Assembly: GCF_003602095.1 (NCBI RefSeq)
Contig: NZ_RAHH01000003.1
Coordinates: 186,001-250,000, forward strand
DNA: 64,000 bases
Reading direction: 5' to 3'
Source of the DNA: Rahnella woolbedingensis
GTDB lineage: Bacteria > Pseudomonadota > Gammaproteobacteria > Enterobacterales > Enterobacteriaceae
The notes beneath the pieces are model-generated. The model worked only from the letters and a program-made list of their open reading frames with translations. It was not told the DNA's origin and did not search any database. This document shows, one piece after another, positions 42,228 to 52,172 of this stretch. A program made the position numbers and the translations under genes. Position 1 is the stretch's first letter. The number at the start of each line of letters is the position of its first letter.

Positions 42228-44684
42228 ATGTCGGAAACAGAACCAGAAGTCATCACGATAAAAAGTGGTATCAGCCGCCGGACGCTGATGAAAACATCAA
42301 CCCTGGCAGGGCTGGCCATTGCTGCGGGCGGCGTATCGCTGCCTTTTAGCCGTAAGGCACTGGCACAGGCCGTGGGGGATGCGAAAAACCCGGCAACTGA
42401 AGACAAAGTGGTCTGGGGAGCCTGTTCGGTCAACTGCGGCAGCCGCTGCGCACTGCGTTTGCATGTGCGTGATGACGAAGTTTATTGGGTTGAAACGGAT
42501 AACACCGGACATGACGTCTACGGCGATCACCAGGTTCGCGCCTGTCTGCGTGGCCGCTCTATGCGTCGCCGCATGAACCATCCGGAGCGTTTGAATTACC
42601 CGATGAAGCGTGTCGGTAAACGGGGTGAAGGTAAATTCAAACGCATCAGCTGGGAAGAGGCCTTTGATGAAATCGCCAATAACCTGAAGCGTATTATCGC
42701 CAAATATGGCAACGAGGCCGTTTACATTAACTATACCTCCGGCGTCGTCGGCGGCAATATCACCCGTTCATCCCCTTACGCTTCGCTGGTTGCCCGCCTG
42801 ATGAACTGCTACGGCGGCTTCCTCAGTCATTATGGTACTTACAGTACCGCGCAAATTTCCTGTGCGATGCCATACACTTACGGCAGCAATGACGGTAACA
42901 GCACGTCAGATATTGAAAACAGCAAGCTGGTGGTTCTTTTCGGTAATAATCCGGCTGAAACGCGTATGAGCGGCGGCGGGATCACTTATTACCTCGAGCA
43001 GGCGCGCCAGCGTTCTAACGCCCGTATGATCGTTATCGACCCACGTTATACCGATACCGCCGCCGGCCGTGAAGATGAATGGATCCCGATCCGTCCGGGT
43101 ACCGATGCTGCGCTGGTCGCCGGTCTGGCGCACGTGCTGATCACCGAAAACATGGTCGACCAGCCGTTTCTCGATGCCTGTTGCGTGGGCTATGACGAGA
43201 AAACATTACCAGCGGATGCGCCTGCCAACAGCCATTACAAAGCGTACATTCTCGGACAGGGCGCAGATGCCACGGCTAAGACGCCGGAATGGGCATCGCG
43301 TATTACCGGTATTCCCGTGGATCGCATCATTAAACTGGCGCGGGAAATCGGGCAGGCAAAACCTGCTTATATCTCTCAGGGCTGGGGCCCGCAGCGCCAG
43401 GCCAATGGTGAACTGACCTCTCGCGCCATCGCCATGTTGCCAATTCTGACCGGCAACGTCGGGATTAATGGCGGCAACAGCGGCGCGCGTGAATCGACGT
43501 ACACGATTACCATCGAACGCATGCCAGTGCTGGAAAACCCGGTGGAAACGCAGATTTCCTGTTTCAGCTGGACCGATGCAATTGCGCGCGGCCCGCAAAT
43601 GACCGCCAAAGCCGACGGCGTTCGCGGTAAAGACAAGCTGGATGTGCCGATCAAGTTCATCTGGAACTATGCCGGTAACGCCATCACCAACCAGCATTCC
43701 GATATCAATAAAACCCACGACATTCTGCAGGATGACACTCAGTGCGAGATGATCGTCGTGCTGGAAAACTTCATGACTTCATCGGCGAAATACGCCGATA
43801 TCCTGCTGCCGGATCTGATGACCGTCGAACAGGAAGACATTATCCCTAACGATTACGCCGGGAATATGGGGTACCTGATTTTCATTCAGCCGGCGACGTC
43901 TGCCAAATTTGAGCGCAAAGGCATTTACGAGATGATGAGCGAAGTGGCGCGTCGTCTTGGCCCGGATGTCTATAGCAAATTCACTGAAGGTCGTACGCAA
44001 AGTGAGTGGTTACAGTATCTCTACGCCAAAATGCTGGCGAAAGACCCGGCATTACCGGCTTACGAAGAACTGCGCAAAATGGGGATTTATAAACGTAAAG
44101 ACCCGGCCGGGCATTTCGTGGCGTATAAAAAATTCCGCCAGGATCCTGCCGCCAATCCGCTGAAAACGCCTTCCGGAAAAATCGAAATTTACTCTTCCGC
44201 ACTGGCGAAAATAGCCAGTGAATGGGAACTGCAAAAAGACGAAACCATCAGCCCGCTGCCGGTCTATGCCTCAACTTTCGAAGGTTGGGATGACCCAAAA
44301 CGCAGCCAGTTTCCGCTCCAGATGTTCGGCTTCCACTACAAAGCCCGCACTCACTCTACCTACGGCAATATCGACATCTTACAGGCCGCCTGTCGCCAGG
44401 AAGTGTGGATAAACCCGCTGGATGCTAAAACCCGTAGCATCGAAAGCGGCGACAAAGTGAAAGTCTTTAACGACCGCGGCGAAGTGCGTGTGGCGGCGAA
44501 AGTTACGCCACGCATTATGCCTGGCGTGGTCGCTATGGGGCAGGGTGCATGGCATCAGGCCAATATGAGTGGTGATCGTGTTGACCATGGCGCTTGTATG
44601 AACACACTGACGACTCAACGACCGTCTCCGCTGGCGAAAGGCAATCCTCAGCATACGAATTTGATTCAAATAGAAAAAGTCTAA
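42228..44684 (+). CDS. DMSO/selenate reductase-type molybdoenzyme, YnfE-like catalytic subunit
   Basis: An 818-residue Tat-exported catalytic subunit of the DmsA/YnfE family. The twin-arginine motif is S16-R-R-T-L-M-K22, followed by a hydrophobic stretch ending AxA. A [4Fe-4S] motif CSVNCGSRC plus the later Cys in VRACLRGRS follows, then the bis-MGD domain. The Ser of TRSSP corresponds to the Mo ligand in DmsA. Over its length it agrees best with E. coli YnfE (WGACSVNCGSRCALRLHV, IPNDYAGNMGYLIF) and less with DmsA. In E. coli ynfEF products act on selenate. It is the first gene of the six-gene operon. The substrate here is not proven. Confidence 0.9.
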   Translation: MSETEPEVITIKSGISRRTLMKTSTLAGLAIAAGGVSLPFSRKALAQAVGDAKNPATEDKVVWGACSVNCGSRCALRLHVRDDEVYWVETDNTGHDVYGDHQVRACLRGRSMRRRMNHPERLNYPMKRVGKRGEGKFKRISWEEAFDEIANNLKRIIAKYGNEAVYINYTSGVVGGNITRSSPYASLVARLMNCYGGFLSHYGTYSTAQISCAMPYTYGSNDGNSTSDIENSKLVVLFGNNPAETRMSGGGITYYLEQARQRSNARMIVIDPRYTDTAAGREDEWIPIRPGTDAALVAGLAHVLITENMVDQPFLDACCVGYDEKTLPADAPANSHYKAYILGQGADATAKTPEWASRITGIPVDRIIKLAREIGQAKPAYISQGWGPQRQANGELTSRAIAMLPILTGNVGINGGNSGARESTYTITIERMPVLENPVETQISCFSWTDAIARGPQMTAKADGVRGKDKLDVPIKFIWNYAGNAITNQHSDINKTHDILQDDTQCEMIVVLENFMTSSAKYADILLPDLMTVEQEDIIPNDYAGNMGYLIFIQPATSAKFERKGIYEMMSEVARRLGPDVYSKFTEGRTQSEWLQYLYAKMLAKDPALPAYEELRKMGIYKRKDPAGHFVAYKKFRQDPAANPLKTPSGKIEIYSSALAKIASEWELQKDETISPLPVYASTFEGWDDPKRSQFPLQMFGFHYKARTHSTYGNIDILQAACRQEVWINPLDAKTRSIESGDKVKVFNDRGEVRVAAKVTPRIMPGVVAMGQGAWHQANMSGDRVDHGACMNTLTTQRPSPLAKGNPQHTNLIQIEKV
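44538..44545 (+). other. KOPS-type octamer
   Basis: GGGCAGGG on the + strand near the end of the first catalytic-subunit gene; matches GGGNAGGG. Confidence 0.4.
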
Positions 44685-44766
44685 AGAAGCTACGGACCAA
44701 GAGCCCGGCTCAAAGACATGGTTGTTAAATTTTCGTTCTTCAGATAAGGGCGTTACGGAGTAAGCA

Positions 44767-47214
44767 ATGTCGGATTTAAACAGTAAGAAAACGGGCTCAG
44801 GCGGCGGGATTAGCCGCCGTGACCTGGTCAAGGGGACTACACTCGCCGGTATGGCAGCTGCCGTCGGGGGCATATCGCTGCCATTTAAATCAATACGCGC
44901 CGAAACGCGTCAGGCTCCGGCTCAGGCTACGGATGAGAAAATCGTCTGGAGCGCCTGTACCGTCAACTGCGGCAGCCGCTGTCCGCTGAGAATGCATGTC
45001 GTCGATAACGAGATCCGTTATGTCGAAACCGATAACACGGGTGATGACGATTATGAGGGATTACATCAGGTTCGCGCCTGTCTGCGCGGGCGTTCCATGC
45101 GTCGCCGTGTTTATAACCCTGACCGTCTGAAATATCCGATGAAACGCGTTGGTAAACGTGGCGAAGGTAAATTCAAACGGATCACCTGGGACGAAGCCTT
45201 TGATACGCTGGCAGGCAGCCTGAAAGACATTATCCATCGTTATGGTAATGAAGCCATTTATCTCAATTACGGCACCGGCACGCTGGGCGGCACCATGACC
45301 CGTTCATGGCCGCCGGGCAAAACGCTGATTGCCCGCCTGATGAACTGCTGTGGCGGCTATCTGAATCATTATGGTGATTACAGTTCGGCGCAAATCGCTG
45401 CGGGTTTGAATTATACCTACGGTGGCTGGGCGGATGGCAACAGCCCGTCTGATATCGAAAACAGTAAACTGGTGGTGTTGTTCGGTAATAATCCGGGCGA
45501 AACACGCATGAGCGGTGGCGGCGTGACCTATTACCTCGAACAGGCACGTCAGCGTTCCAACGCCCGTATGATCATTGTTGATCCGCGTTATACCGATACC
45601 GGTGCCGGTCGTGAAGACGAGTGGGTACCGATCCGTCCGGGTACGGATGGCGCACTGGCCGCGGCACTGGCGCATGTCATGATCACCGAGAATCTGGTCG
45701 ATCAGCCATTCCTCGATAAATATTGCGTTGGCTATGACGAAAAAACCCTACCGGCGGGCGTTGCGCAGAATGCGCATTATAAAGCCTATATCCTCGGAAC
45801 GGGTCCTGACGGCGTAGCGAAAACGCCGGAATGGGCTTCTAAAATCACCGGTATCTCCGTCGATAAAATCGTTAAGCTTGGTCGTGAAATCGGTCAGGCG
45901 AAACCGGCCTTTATCACCCAAGGCTGGGGTCCGCAGCGCCATGCTAACGGTGAAATTGCGACACGCGCGATTGCGATGCTGGCAATTTTAACCGGCAATG
46001 TCGGCGTTCACGGTGGTAATTCCGGTGCCCGTGAAGGTTCGTACGAGATTCCGTTTGTTCGTATGCCAGCGCTGGAAAATCCGGTCGAGACCAGCATTTC
46101 CATGTTCATGTGGACGGACGCGATTGTTCGTGGTCCTGAAATGACGGCGACCAAAGACGGCGTGCGCGGAAAACCCAAGCTGGATGTGCCGATCAAATTT
46201 ATCTGGAACTATGCAGGTAACTGTCTGATCAACCAGCACTCCGATATCAACCGCACCCACGATATCCTTCAGGATGACCAGCAATGCGAGATGATTGTGG
46301 TGATTGATAACCACATGACTTCTTCGGCGAAATACGCGGACATTATCCTGCCAGACTGTACCGCCTCTGAGCAGATGGATTTCTGCCTGGATGCGTCATG
46401 CGGCAACATGGATTACATCATTTTTGCCGATCAGGCGATCACGCCGCGTTTCCAGTGCAAAAATATTTATGAGATGACCAGCGAACTGTCCCGCCGCATG
46501 GGCGTTGAACAGCAGTTCACCGAAGGCCGCACGCAGGAAGAGTGGTTACGTCATTTGTACCAGCAATCCCGTGAGGCATTGCCGGAACTGCCAGATTTCG
46601 ACACCTTCCGCAAACAGGGTATGTTCAAAAAACGCGATCCTGACCAACACCATGTGGCTTACAAAGCATTCCGTGAAGATCCGGCCGCCAACCCGCTGAG
46701 CACGCCTTCCGGCAAAATAGAAATCTACTCCGCTGAACTGGCGAAAATTGCCTCTGAATGGGAACTGTCCAAAGAAGATGTCATCGATCCGTTACCGGTT
46801 TACGCCGCTGGTTTCGAAAACTATGACGATCCGCTGGCCAGCAAATATCCGTTGCAGATGACCGGTTTCCACTACAAGGCGCGCGCTCACTCCACTTACG
46901 GCAATGTTGATGTGCTCAAAGCCGCATGCCGTCAGGAAATGTGGATCAACCCGATGGATGCCGCTCAGCGTGGCATTACCAACGGCGACATGATCCGTAT
47001 TTTTAACGACCGTGGCGAAGTGCAGATTGCTGCCAAGGTTACACCGCGCATGATGCCAGGTGTTGTCGCATTGGGTGAGGGTGCCTGGTATTCCCCTGAC
47101 AGCAAAAAAATCGACCGTGCGGGCAGCATCAACGTACTGACTTCTCAAAGACCTTCACCGCTGGCGAAAGGTAACCCCTCTCATACCAACCTTGTGCAAG
47201 TGGCTAAGGTTTAA
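44767..47214 (+). CDS. dmsA: DMSO reductase catalytic subunit DmsA
   Basis: An 815-residue paralogue of the preceding gene, with Tat motif S16-R-R-D-L-V-K22, iron-sulfur motif CTVNCGSRC and Mo-ligand Ser in TRSWPP. Here the best agreement is with E. coli DmsA itself, for example GTLGGTMTRSWPPGKTL, CCGGYLNHYGDYSSAQ, and DCTASEQMDF with DASCGNMDY. It reduces DMSO, TMAO and related S- or N-oxides at the outer face of the inner membrane when joined to DmsBC. The two catalytic genes are separated by 82 bp with no promoter or terminator evident, so they are likely co-transcribed. The paralogues diverge throughout and are not a recent duplication. Confidence 0.93.
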   Translation: MSDLNSKKTGSGGGISRRDLVKGTTLAGMAAAVGGISLPFKSIRAETRQAPAQATDEKIVWSACTVNCGSRCPLRMHVVDNEIRYVETDNTGDDDYEGLHQVRACLRGRSMRRRVYNPDRLKYPMKRVGKRGEGKFKRITWDEAFDTLAGSLKDIIHRYGNEAIYLNYGTGTLGGTMTRSWPPGKTLIARLMNCCGGYLNHYGDYSSAQIAAGLNYTYGGWADGNSPSDIENSKLVVLFGNNPGETRMSGGGVTYYLEQARQRSNARMIIVDPRYTDTGAGREDEWVPIRPGTDGALAAALAHVMITENLVDQPFLDKYCVGYDEKTLPAGVAQNAHYKAYILGTGPDGVAKTPEWASKITGISVDKIVKLGREIGQAKPAFITQGWGPQRHANGEIATRAIAMLAILTGNVGVHGGNSGAREGSYEIPFVRMPALENPVETSISMFMWTDAIVRGPEMTATKDGVRGKPKLDVPIKFIWNYAGNCLINQHSDINRTHDILQDDQQCEMIVVIDNHMTSSAKYADIILPDCTASEQMDFCLDASCGNMDYIIFADQAITPRFQCKNIYEMTSELSRRMGVEQQFTEGRTQEEWLRHLYQQSREALPELPDFDTFRKQGMFKKRDPDQHHVAYKAFREDPAANPLSTPSGKIEIYSAELAKIASEWELSKEDVIDPLPVYAAGFENYDDPLASKYPLQMTGFHYKARAHSTYGNVDVLKAACRQEMWINPMDAAQRGITNGDMIRIFNDRGEVQIAAKVTPRMMPGVVALGEGAWYSPDSKKIDRAGSINVLTSQRPSPLAKGNPSHTNLVQVAKV

Positions 47215-47225
47215 CGGAGTAAAAC

Positions 47226-47843
47226 ATGACAACTCAATATGGTTTTTATATTGACTCAAGCCGCTGCACAGGGTGCAAAACTTGTGAACTGGCCTGTAAA
47301 GATTTCAAAAACTTAACGCCGGACGTCAGTTTCCGCCGCATCTATGAATATGCCGGTGGCGACTGGCAGAAAGATGGCGACGGCTGGCATCAGGATGTCT
47401 TCGCGTATTATCTGTCGATTTCCTGCAACCACTGTGCGGATCCTGCCTGTACCAAAGTCTGTCCGAGCGGTGCAATGCACAAACGTGAAGATGGCTTTGT
47501 GGTCGTCAACGAAGATGTGTGCATCGGTTGCCGTTATTGCCACATGGCTTGCCCTTACGGCGCGCCGCAGTACAACGAAGCCAAAGGTCACATGACCAAA
47601 TGTGATGGCTGCTATGAGCGCATTGCAGAGGGCAAGAAACCGATTTGTGTGGAATCCTGCCCGTTACGTGCGCTGGATATGGCGCCGATTGAAGAATTAC
47701 GTGCGAAATACGGTGATCTGGCTGAAGTGGCTCCGTTGCCTGCTTCACATTTCACTCACCCAAATATCGTCATCAAACCCAATGCGAATTGCCGTCCTGT
47801 AGGTGATACCACGGGTTATCTGGCTAACCCGAAGGAGGTTTGA
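47226..47843 (+). CDS. dmsB: DMSO reductase iron-sulfur subunit DmsB
   Basis: A 205-residue four-cluster ferredoxin subunit. Four Cys groups are visible: CTGCKTCELAC (residues 14-24), CNHCADPACTKVCP, CIGCRYCHMACPYG and CDGCYERIAEGKKPICVESCP. It carries electrons from DmsC menaquinol oxidation to the Mo site. A single DmsB and DmsC serve both catalytic subunits in this operon. It begins 11 bases after the dmsA stop. Confidence 0.95.
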   Translation: MTTQYGFYIDSSRCTGCKTCELACKDFKNLTPDVSFRRIYEYAGGDWQKDGDGWHQDVFAYYLSISCNHCADPACTKVCPSGAMHKREDGFVVVNEDVCIGCRYCHMACPYGAPQYNEAKGHMTKCDGCYERIAEGKKPICVESCPLRALDMAPIEELRAKYGDLAEVAPLPASHFTHPNIVIKPNANCRPVGDTTGYLANPKEV

Positions 47844-47844
47844 G

Positions 47845-48702
47845 ATGGGAAACGGATGGCATGAATGGCCTTTAATGGTCTTTACGGTTCTGGGGCAATG
47901 TGTAGTTGGCGCATTTATCGTGCTGGCTATCGCGTTATTAACGCAACGCAGCAAGGAAGAAATCCGCCGGATCCATCTTTCAATGTTTTTCCTGTGGGTG
48001 CTGATGGCGATTGCGTTTATCGCTTCGGTTCTGCATCTGGGGTCTCCGCTGCGGGCATTTAATTCGCTCAACCGGCTCGGTGCTTCGCCGCTAAGTAATG
48101 AAATCGGCAGCGGGTCGTTCTTTTTTGCCTTAGGCGGGATTTACTGGCTGCTGGCGATGATTAACAAAATGCCGCGTGCACTGGGTAAAATCTGGTTAAT
48201 TGTCACCATGCTGGCAGGTATCGGTTTTGTTTATGCGATGTGCCGTGTTTATGCAATAGATACCGTGCCGACCTGGAACAACGCCTATACCTTCTTCCAT
48301 TTCGGTCTGACGGTACTGATCGGGGGGCCGGTTCTGGGGTATCTGCTGCTGCGTGGTGCGAATATCAATGGTTGCGGGCTGCGCCTGTTACCGGTCATCA
48401 GCCTTGTTGCGCTGATCGTGAGTATGGCGGTCGTTATGCTGCAAAGCGCCAGTCTGGCAGGCATCAACAGCTCGGTTCAGGCTGCCTCTGCGCTGATCCC
48501 GCAATACGGTTCGCTGTCAGTCTGGCGCCTGGTGCTGGTCGTTCTCGGTCTCGGCTGCTGGTTCTGCCCGCTGATTATGCGTAAGCGCCCGGCGCTGGTA
48601 TCCATGATTCTGGCATTCGTGCTGGTCTTTGCGGGTGAGCTGATCGGCCGCGGGATTTTCTATGGTTTGCATATGACCGTAGGAATGGCTGTCAGCGGCT
48701 AA
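47845..48702 (+). CDS. dmsC: DMSO reductase membrane anchor DmsC
   Basis: A 285-residue integral membrane subunit with eight predicted helices. It anchors DmsAB and oxidises menaquinol. The N terminus MGNGWHEWPL, ASVLHLGSPLRAFNSLNRLG and the C-terminal GELIGRGIFYGLHMTVGMA are hallmarks of DmsC/YnfH. The ATG at 47845 follows the dmsB stop by one base and has AGGAGG at 47833-47838. The in-frame extension from 47803 overlaps dmsB and is rejected. Confidence 0.95.
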   Translation: MGNGWHEWPLMVFTVLGQCVVGAFIVLAIALLTQRSKEEIRRIHLSMFFLWVLMAIAFIASVLHLGSPLRAFNSLNRLGASPLSNEIGSGSFFFALGGIYWLLAMINKMPRALGKIWLIVTMLAGIGFVYAMCRVYAIDTVPTWNNAYTFFHFGLTVLIGGPVLGYLLLRGANINGCGLRLLPVISLVALIVSMAVVMLQSASLAGINSSVQAASALIPQYGSLSVWRLVLVVLGLGCWFCPLIMRKRPALVSMILAFVLVFAGELIGRGIFYGLHMTVGMAVSG

Positions 48703-48724
48703 TCGCAACGTATCAGATTCATCA

Positions 48725-48754
48725 GGGAACACGTTTCAAGTTGGGCGTGTTCCC
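48725..48754 (+). repeat. Stem-loop between dmsC and dmsD
   Basis: GGGAACACG (48725-48733) and CGTGTTCCC (48746-48754) form a perfect 9-bp stem without a T tract. It may mark RNA processing or lower expression of the chaperone gene relative to the enzyme subunits. Confidence 0.5.
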
Positions 48755-48771
48755 GCTAATCAGGGTTAATT

Positions 48772-49380
48772 ATGTCAGCAGAATCAATCAGTTTAACCGG
48801 TAAGGTCTTGGGCGCGATGCTGTATTATCCGCCGGCTACTCCTGAAGTGAGTGCCCTAATTACGTTACTTGAGACAAGTGACTGGGCCGAGTCATGGCCA
48901 TGTGCGAGTGATGAAGCCAGGGCGCAGGCGGGCGAATGTTTCAGCCAGATTTCTACCGCAGATGAAAGTCTGGATGACGCTTATCAGCGCCTGTTTGTCG
49001 GCCCTTACGCGCTGCCTGCGCCGCCGTGGGGTTCCGTCTATCTGGATAAAGAATCCGTGGTGTTTGGCGATTCAACCCTGAACCTGCGCCAGTGGATGCG
49101 TGAAAACGGAGTTGAACCGCACCTGACTCAGGCTGAGCCGGAAGATCACATTGGCCTGTTGCTGATGATGGCTGCGTGGCTGGCTGAAAACTCTCCGGCA
49201 TTGTTGAATGAATTTCTGACGATGCATTTGCTGCCGTGGGCGGGGCGTTATCTGGAATTACTGCGACAAAAAGCTGAGCATCCGTTTTATGTGGGTGTGG
49301 CTGTACTGGCCGAATCCACGATCTGTGGCTGGAAACAGCAACTGGGGCTGGAAGTGAACGCCGTGGATCTGTATTTCTGA
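48772..49380 (+). CDS. dmsD: Tat proofreading chaperone DmsD (TorD family)
   Basis: A 202-residue chaperone that binds the twin-arginine leader of DmsA/YnfE-type subunits until cofactor insertion is complete. QRLFVGPYALPAPPWGSVYLD and EPEDHIGLLLMMAAWLAEN are the TorD/DmsD fingerprints. Its presence next to two Tat-dependent catalytic genes matches E. coli ynfEFGH-dmsD. The stop overlaps the next gene's ATG by one base. Confidence 0.93.
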   Translation: MSAESISLTGKVLGAMLYYPPATPEVSALITLLETSDWAESWPCASDEARAQAGECFSQISTADESLDDAYQRLFVGPYALPAPPWGSVYLDKESVVFGDSTLNLRQWMRENGVEPHLTQAEPEDHIGLLLMMAAWLAENSPALLNEFLTMHLLPWAGRYLELLRQKAEHPFYVGVAVLAESTICGWKQQLGLEVNAVDLYF

Positions 49381-49952
49381 TGAGCGACTCACGCGACGCC
49401 TGCGATAACCGCTCCTTGATGAGCAGCAGAGAGGTCAGCCGCCGCGGATTATTCCGCGGTTTGTTGTCACCGGCAAAAAAGGTTGTCGAGCAGACCGCCT
49501 CTTCTGAGGAAACCCTGTTACACCGCCAGTATCCGCGTCCGCCACAAGCAATAGCAGAGCCGCTGTTTATACAAAAGTGTGATGGCTGTGGCCGCTGTGC
49601 AGAGGCCTGTCCGGTGGGTATTCTCAACATCCATGAAGGCAGGCCGACATTGGCCATCGAATACGCAGAATGTGATGCCTGTGGTGCGTGCACATCATCC
49701 TGCGAGAGTGGTGCGCTGGATGCCTCAGTCGTAATGGATACCGGTTTGCGTCCGGTGATTTTGCCGCAATGTCTGGGACGTATGGATGACTTGTGCAGGA
49801 TGTGCGAAATTGCGTGTCCGCGCACGGCAATATTTTTTAATCAACAAAATCAACCTGCCGTCGATAGCGCAAAATGTAACGGTTGTGGGAAATGTAAACT
49901 CGTTTGTTATCATGGTGATATCATCTTGTCATTAAAGCATCATGATTCCTGA
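49380..49952 (+). CDS. NapF-like 4Fe-4S ferredoxin protein
   Basis: A 190-residue protein with cysteine groups CDGCGRCAEACP, CDACGACTSSC, CRMCEIACP (with an earlier Cys in PQCLGRMDDLC) and CNGCGKCKLVC. The N-terminal SRRGLFRG and the third, irregular group are as in NapF, a cytoplasmic iron-sulfur protein that helps mature the periplasmic nitrate reductase NapA. No nap genes are near; here it is translationally coupled to dmsD and probably assists maturation of the operon's own molybdoenzymes. That role is inference. It could start at the ATG at 49419 instead. Confidence 0.8.
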   Translation: MSDSRDACDNRSLMSSREVSRRGLFRGLLSPAKKVVEQTASSEETLLHRQYPRPPQAIAEPLFIQKCDGCGRCAEACPVGILNIHEGRPTLAIEYAECDACGACTSSCESGALDASVVMDTGLRPVILPQCLGRMDDLCRMCEIACPRTAIFFNQQNQPAVDSAKCNGCGKCKLVCYHGDIILSLKHHDS

Positions 49953-50085
49953 TACTCATGCTTGATTAACGATTTCAATCATCAGTCTTCTGTTTGTGCT
50001 CCGGCTCATTTTTACCGGATTGACTTTTAAACCGCCAGTGGCATGATGCGCACAATTTATTCCTCTTTGTGGTCATCAACGTCCT

Positions 50086-51231
50086 ATGTCCGCCTATTCT
50101 CGCCCCGTTTCTCTGCTATTGTGCGGACTCCTTCTGCTGACAATTTCTATTGCCGTTTTAAACACGCTGGTACCTCTGTGGCTCAGCCATGAACAACTGC
50201 CGACCTGGCAGGTCGGGCTGGTCAGCTCATCGTATTTTACCGGTAACCTGCTGGGAACTTTGCTCGCAGGCGGGCTGATTAAGCGCATTGGTTTCAACCG
50301 CAGCTACTATCTTTCCTGCGTAATATTTGCGGTAGCTACCGCCGGGCTGGCGCTTTCAATGAGCTTCTGGACCTGGGTATCGGCGCGTTTCGTGGCAGGT
50401 ATTGGCTGTGCACTGATCTGGGTGGTGGTGGAAAGCGCGCTGTTACGTAGCGGCACTGTCAAAAACCGGGGCCAGCTGCTGGCGGCATATATGATCATGT
50501 ATTACATCGGCACAGTGGCAGGGCAGTTGCTGGTCGGGACGGTGCCAACGGCAATCTTCAGCGTTCTGCCCTGGGTGACCGCGCTGATTGTGATTGCGAT
50601 GCTGCCATTGCTGCTGACGCAAATTGAGGATCAGGACAGAGAACAGCCGCGCCATGCGGTGATGCCGATGTTCAGACGCCGTAATGCCCGTCTGGGGATT
50701 AACGGCTGCATTATTTCCGGCATTGTTCTTGGCTCACTCTACGGTCTGATGCCGCTGTTCCTGACGCATCAGGGAATGAGTGATGCGAATGTGGGTTACT
50801 GGATGGCATTGTTGGTCAGCGCGGGAATTATCGGTCAGTGGCCGGTAGGGCGTCTGGCTGATCGCTATGGTCGCCTGATGGTTTTACGCATCCAGATTTT
50901 TTGTGTCATCCTCGGCAGTATTGCGATGCTCAGTGGTTATGCGATGGCACCGACGCTGTTCATTTTAGGATGCGCGGGCTTCACGCTGTATCCGATCGCG
51001 ATGTCGTGGGCATGTGAGAAAGTCAATGCGGATGAGTTGGTGGCGATGAATCAGGCTCTGCTGATGAGTTATACCATCGGCAGCCTTGCCGGACCGACGA
51101 TGACCGCGATGCTGATGCAGAGTTATTCCGACCGCCTGCTGTTCGTGATGATCGCGGTGGTTTCGCTGGTCTATCTGGTGATGCTGATGCGCAAAGCGGA
51201 TCATACGCATAACCCGGTTGCTACTGCCTGA
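50086..51231 (+). CDS. ycaD: MFS transporter YcaD
   Basis: A 381-residue major-facilitator protein with 12 predicted helices. Family-specific parts are [28 protein letters not shown]-like residues in the first half and [19 protein letters not shown] between helices 8 and 9. Close to E. coli YcaD (382 residues); the substrate is unknown. It converges on pflA with a shared terminator. Confidence 0.92.
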   Translation: MSAYSRPVSLLLCGLLLLTISIAVLNTLVPLWLSHEQLPTWQVGLVSSSYFTGNLLGTLLAGGLIKRIGFNRSYYLSCVIFAVATAGLALSMSFWTWVSARFVAGIGCALIWVVVESALLRSGTVKNRGQLLAAYMIMYYIGTVAGQLLVGTVPTAIFSVLPWVTALIVIAMLPLLLTQIEDQDREQPRHAVMPMFRRRNARLGINGCIISGIVLGSLYGLMPLFLTHQGMSDANVGYWMALLVSAGIIGQWPVGRLADRYGRLMVLRIQIFCVILGSIAMLSGYAMAPTLFILGCAGFTLYPIAMSWACEKVNADELVAMNQALLMSYTIGSLAGPTMTAMLMQSYSDRLLFVMIAVVSLVYLVMLMRKADHTHNPVATA

Positions 51232-51232
51232 T

Positions 51233-51292
51233 ACCCTTTATGCCCATTAAAAAAGACGCCAGATGGCGTCTTTTTTAATGGGCATAAAGGGT
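51233..51292. terminator. Bidirectional terminator, 28-bp perfect inverted repeat
   Basis: Left arm 51233-51260 and right arm 51265-51292 are exact reverse complements around an AGAT loop. The core GACGCC/GGCGTC is flanked by A6 and T6, which supply the T tract for both directions. It fills the whole gap between ycaD and pflA. Confidence 0.95.
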
Positions 51293-51294
51293 GA

Positions 51295-52035
51295 TTAATA
51301 AATCACTTTATGACCGTAGCTAGCGAGAATATTTTTTACTCTTTCCATGATTTCTTTGGTTGGCGGATTGACGCCGTCCAGCCCGTATTTCTCACCCATC
51401 GCGGTCCATTTATGTTTGCCGAGCTCATGATATGGCAGCAACTCAATCTTCTCGATGTTGGTCATATCTTTGGTGAACTCACCCAGTTTATGCGCGGACT
51501 CGTCATCGTCTGACCAGCCTGGCACAACCACATAACGGATCCATGTGCGCTGATTACGTTTTGCCAGATAGCGGGCAAAGTCCAGCGTACGGTGGTTAGA
51601 TACGCCCACCAGATTCTGGTGAATATCATCGTTCATCTGCTTGAGATCAAGCATAACCAGATCTGAGACATCCAGTAATTCGTCGATTACCGGATCATAA
51701 CGGCGGACAAAACCGTTGGTGTCGAGGCACGTGTTAATCCCTTCTTTCTGGCAGGCACGGAACCAGTCACGCACAAATTCCGCCTGAAGGATTGCTTCAC
51801 CACCAGACGCCGTCACACCACCGCCGGAAGCATTCATAAAGTGGCGATAGGTTACGACTTCTTTCATTAAATCATCGACATTGATCTCTTTCCCGCCGTG
51901 AGTGTCCCAGGTATCGCGGTTATGGCAATACATGCAACGCATCAGGCAACCCTGGAAGAAAACAATAAAACGGATACCTGGGCCGTCAACGGTGCCACAG
52001 GATTCATATGAGTGGATGCGACCTTGAACTGACAT
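51295..52035 (-). CDS. pflA: Pyruvate formate-lyase-activating enzyme
   Basis: A 246-residue radical SAM enzyme with the cluster motif CLMRCMYC (CxxxCxxC). It generates the glycyl radical on PflB under anaerobiosis. The N terminus [20 protein letters not shown] and the GGE-type motif ASGGEAILQ are typical. It follows pflB after 270 bp and a terminator, so it probably has its own promoter, as in E. coli. Confidence 0.97.
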   Translation of the reverse strand: MSVQGRIHSYESCGTVDGPGIRFIVFFQGCLMRCMYCHNRDTWDTHGGKEINVDDLMKEVVTYRHFMNASGGGVTASGGEAILQAEFVRDWFRACQKEGINTCLDTNGFVRRYDPVIDELLDVSDLVMLDLKQMNDDIHQNLVGVSNHRTLDFARYLAKRNQRTWIRYVVVPGWSDDDESAHKLGEFTKDMTNIEKIELLPYHELGKHKWTAMGEKYGLDGVNPPTKEIMERVKNILASYGHKVIY

Positions 52036-52172
52036 TGCGGGTTATTCTCCATATTGACCAATGAATAGCAGTCTAAATGTGCGGGTGCTGGCCTGGCAGA
52101 AATAAACTGGAAACCACAGGTTTATGATACCAGACAATCAATAAGGTTGATTGTCAGCAATGGCGGTACTGC

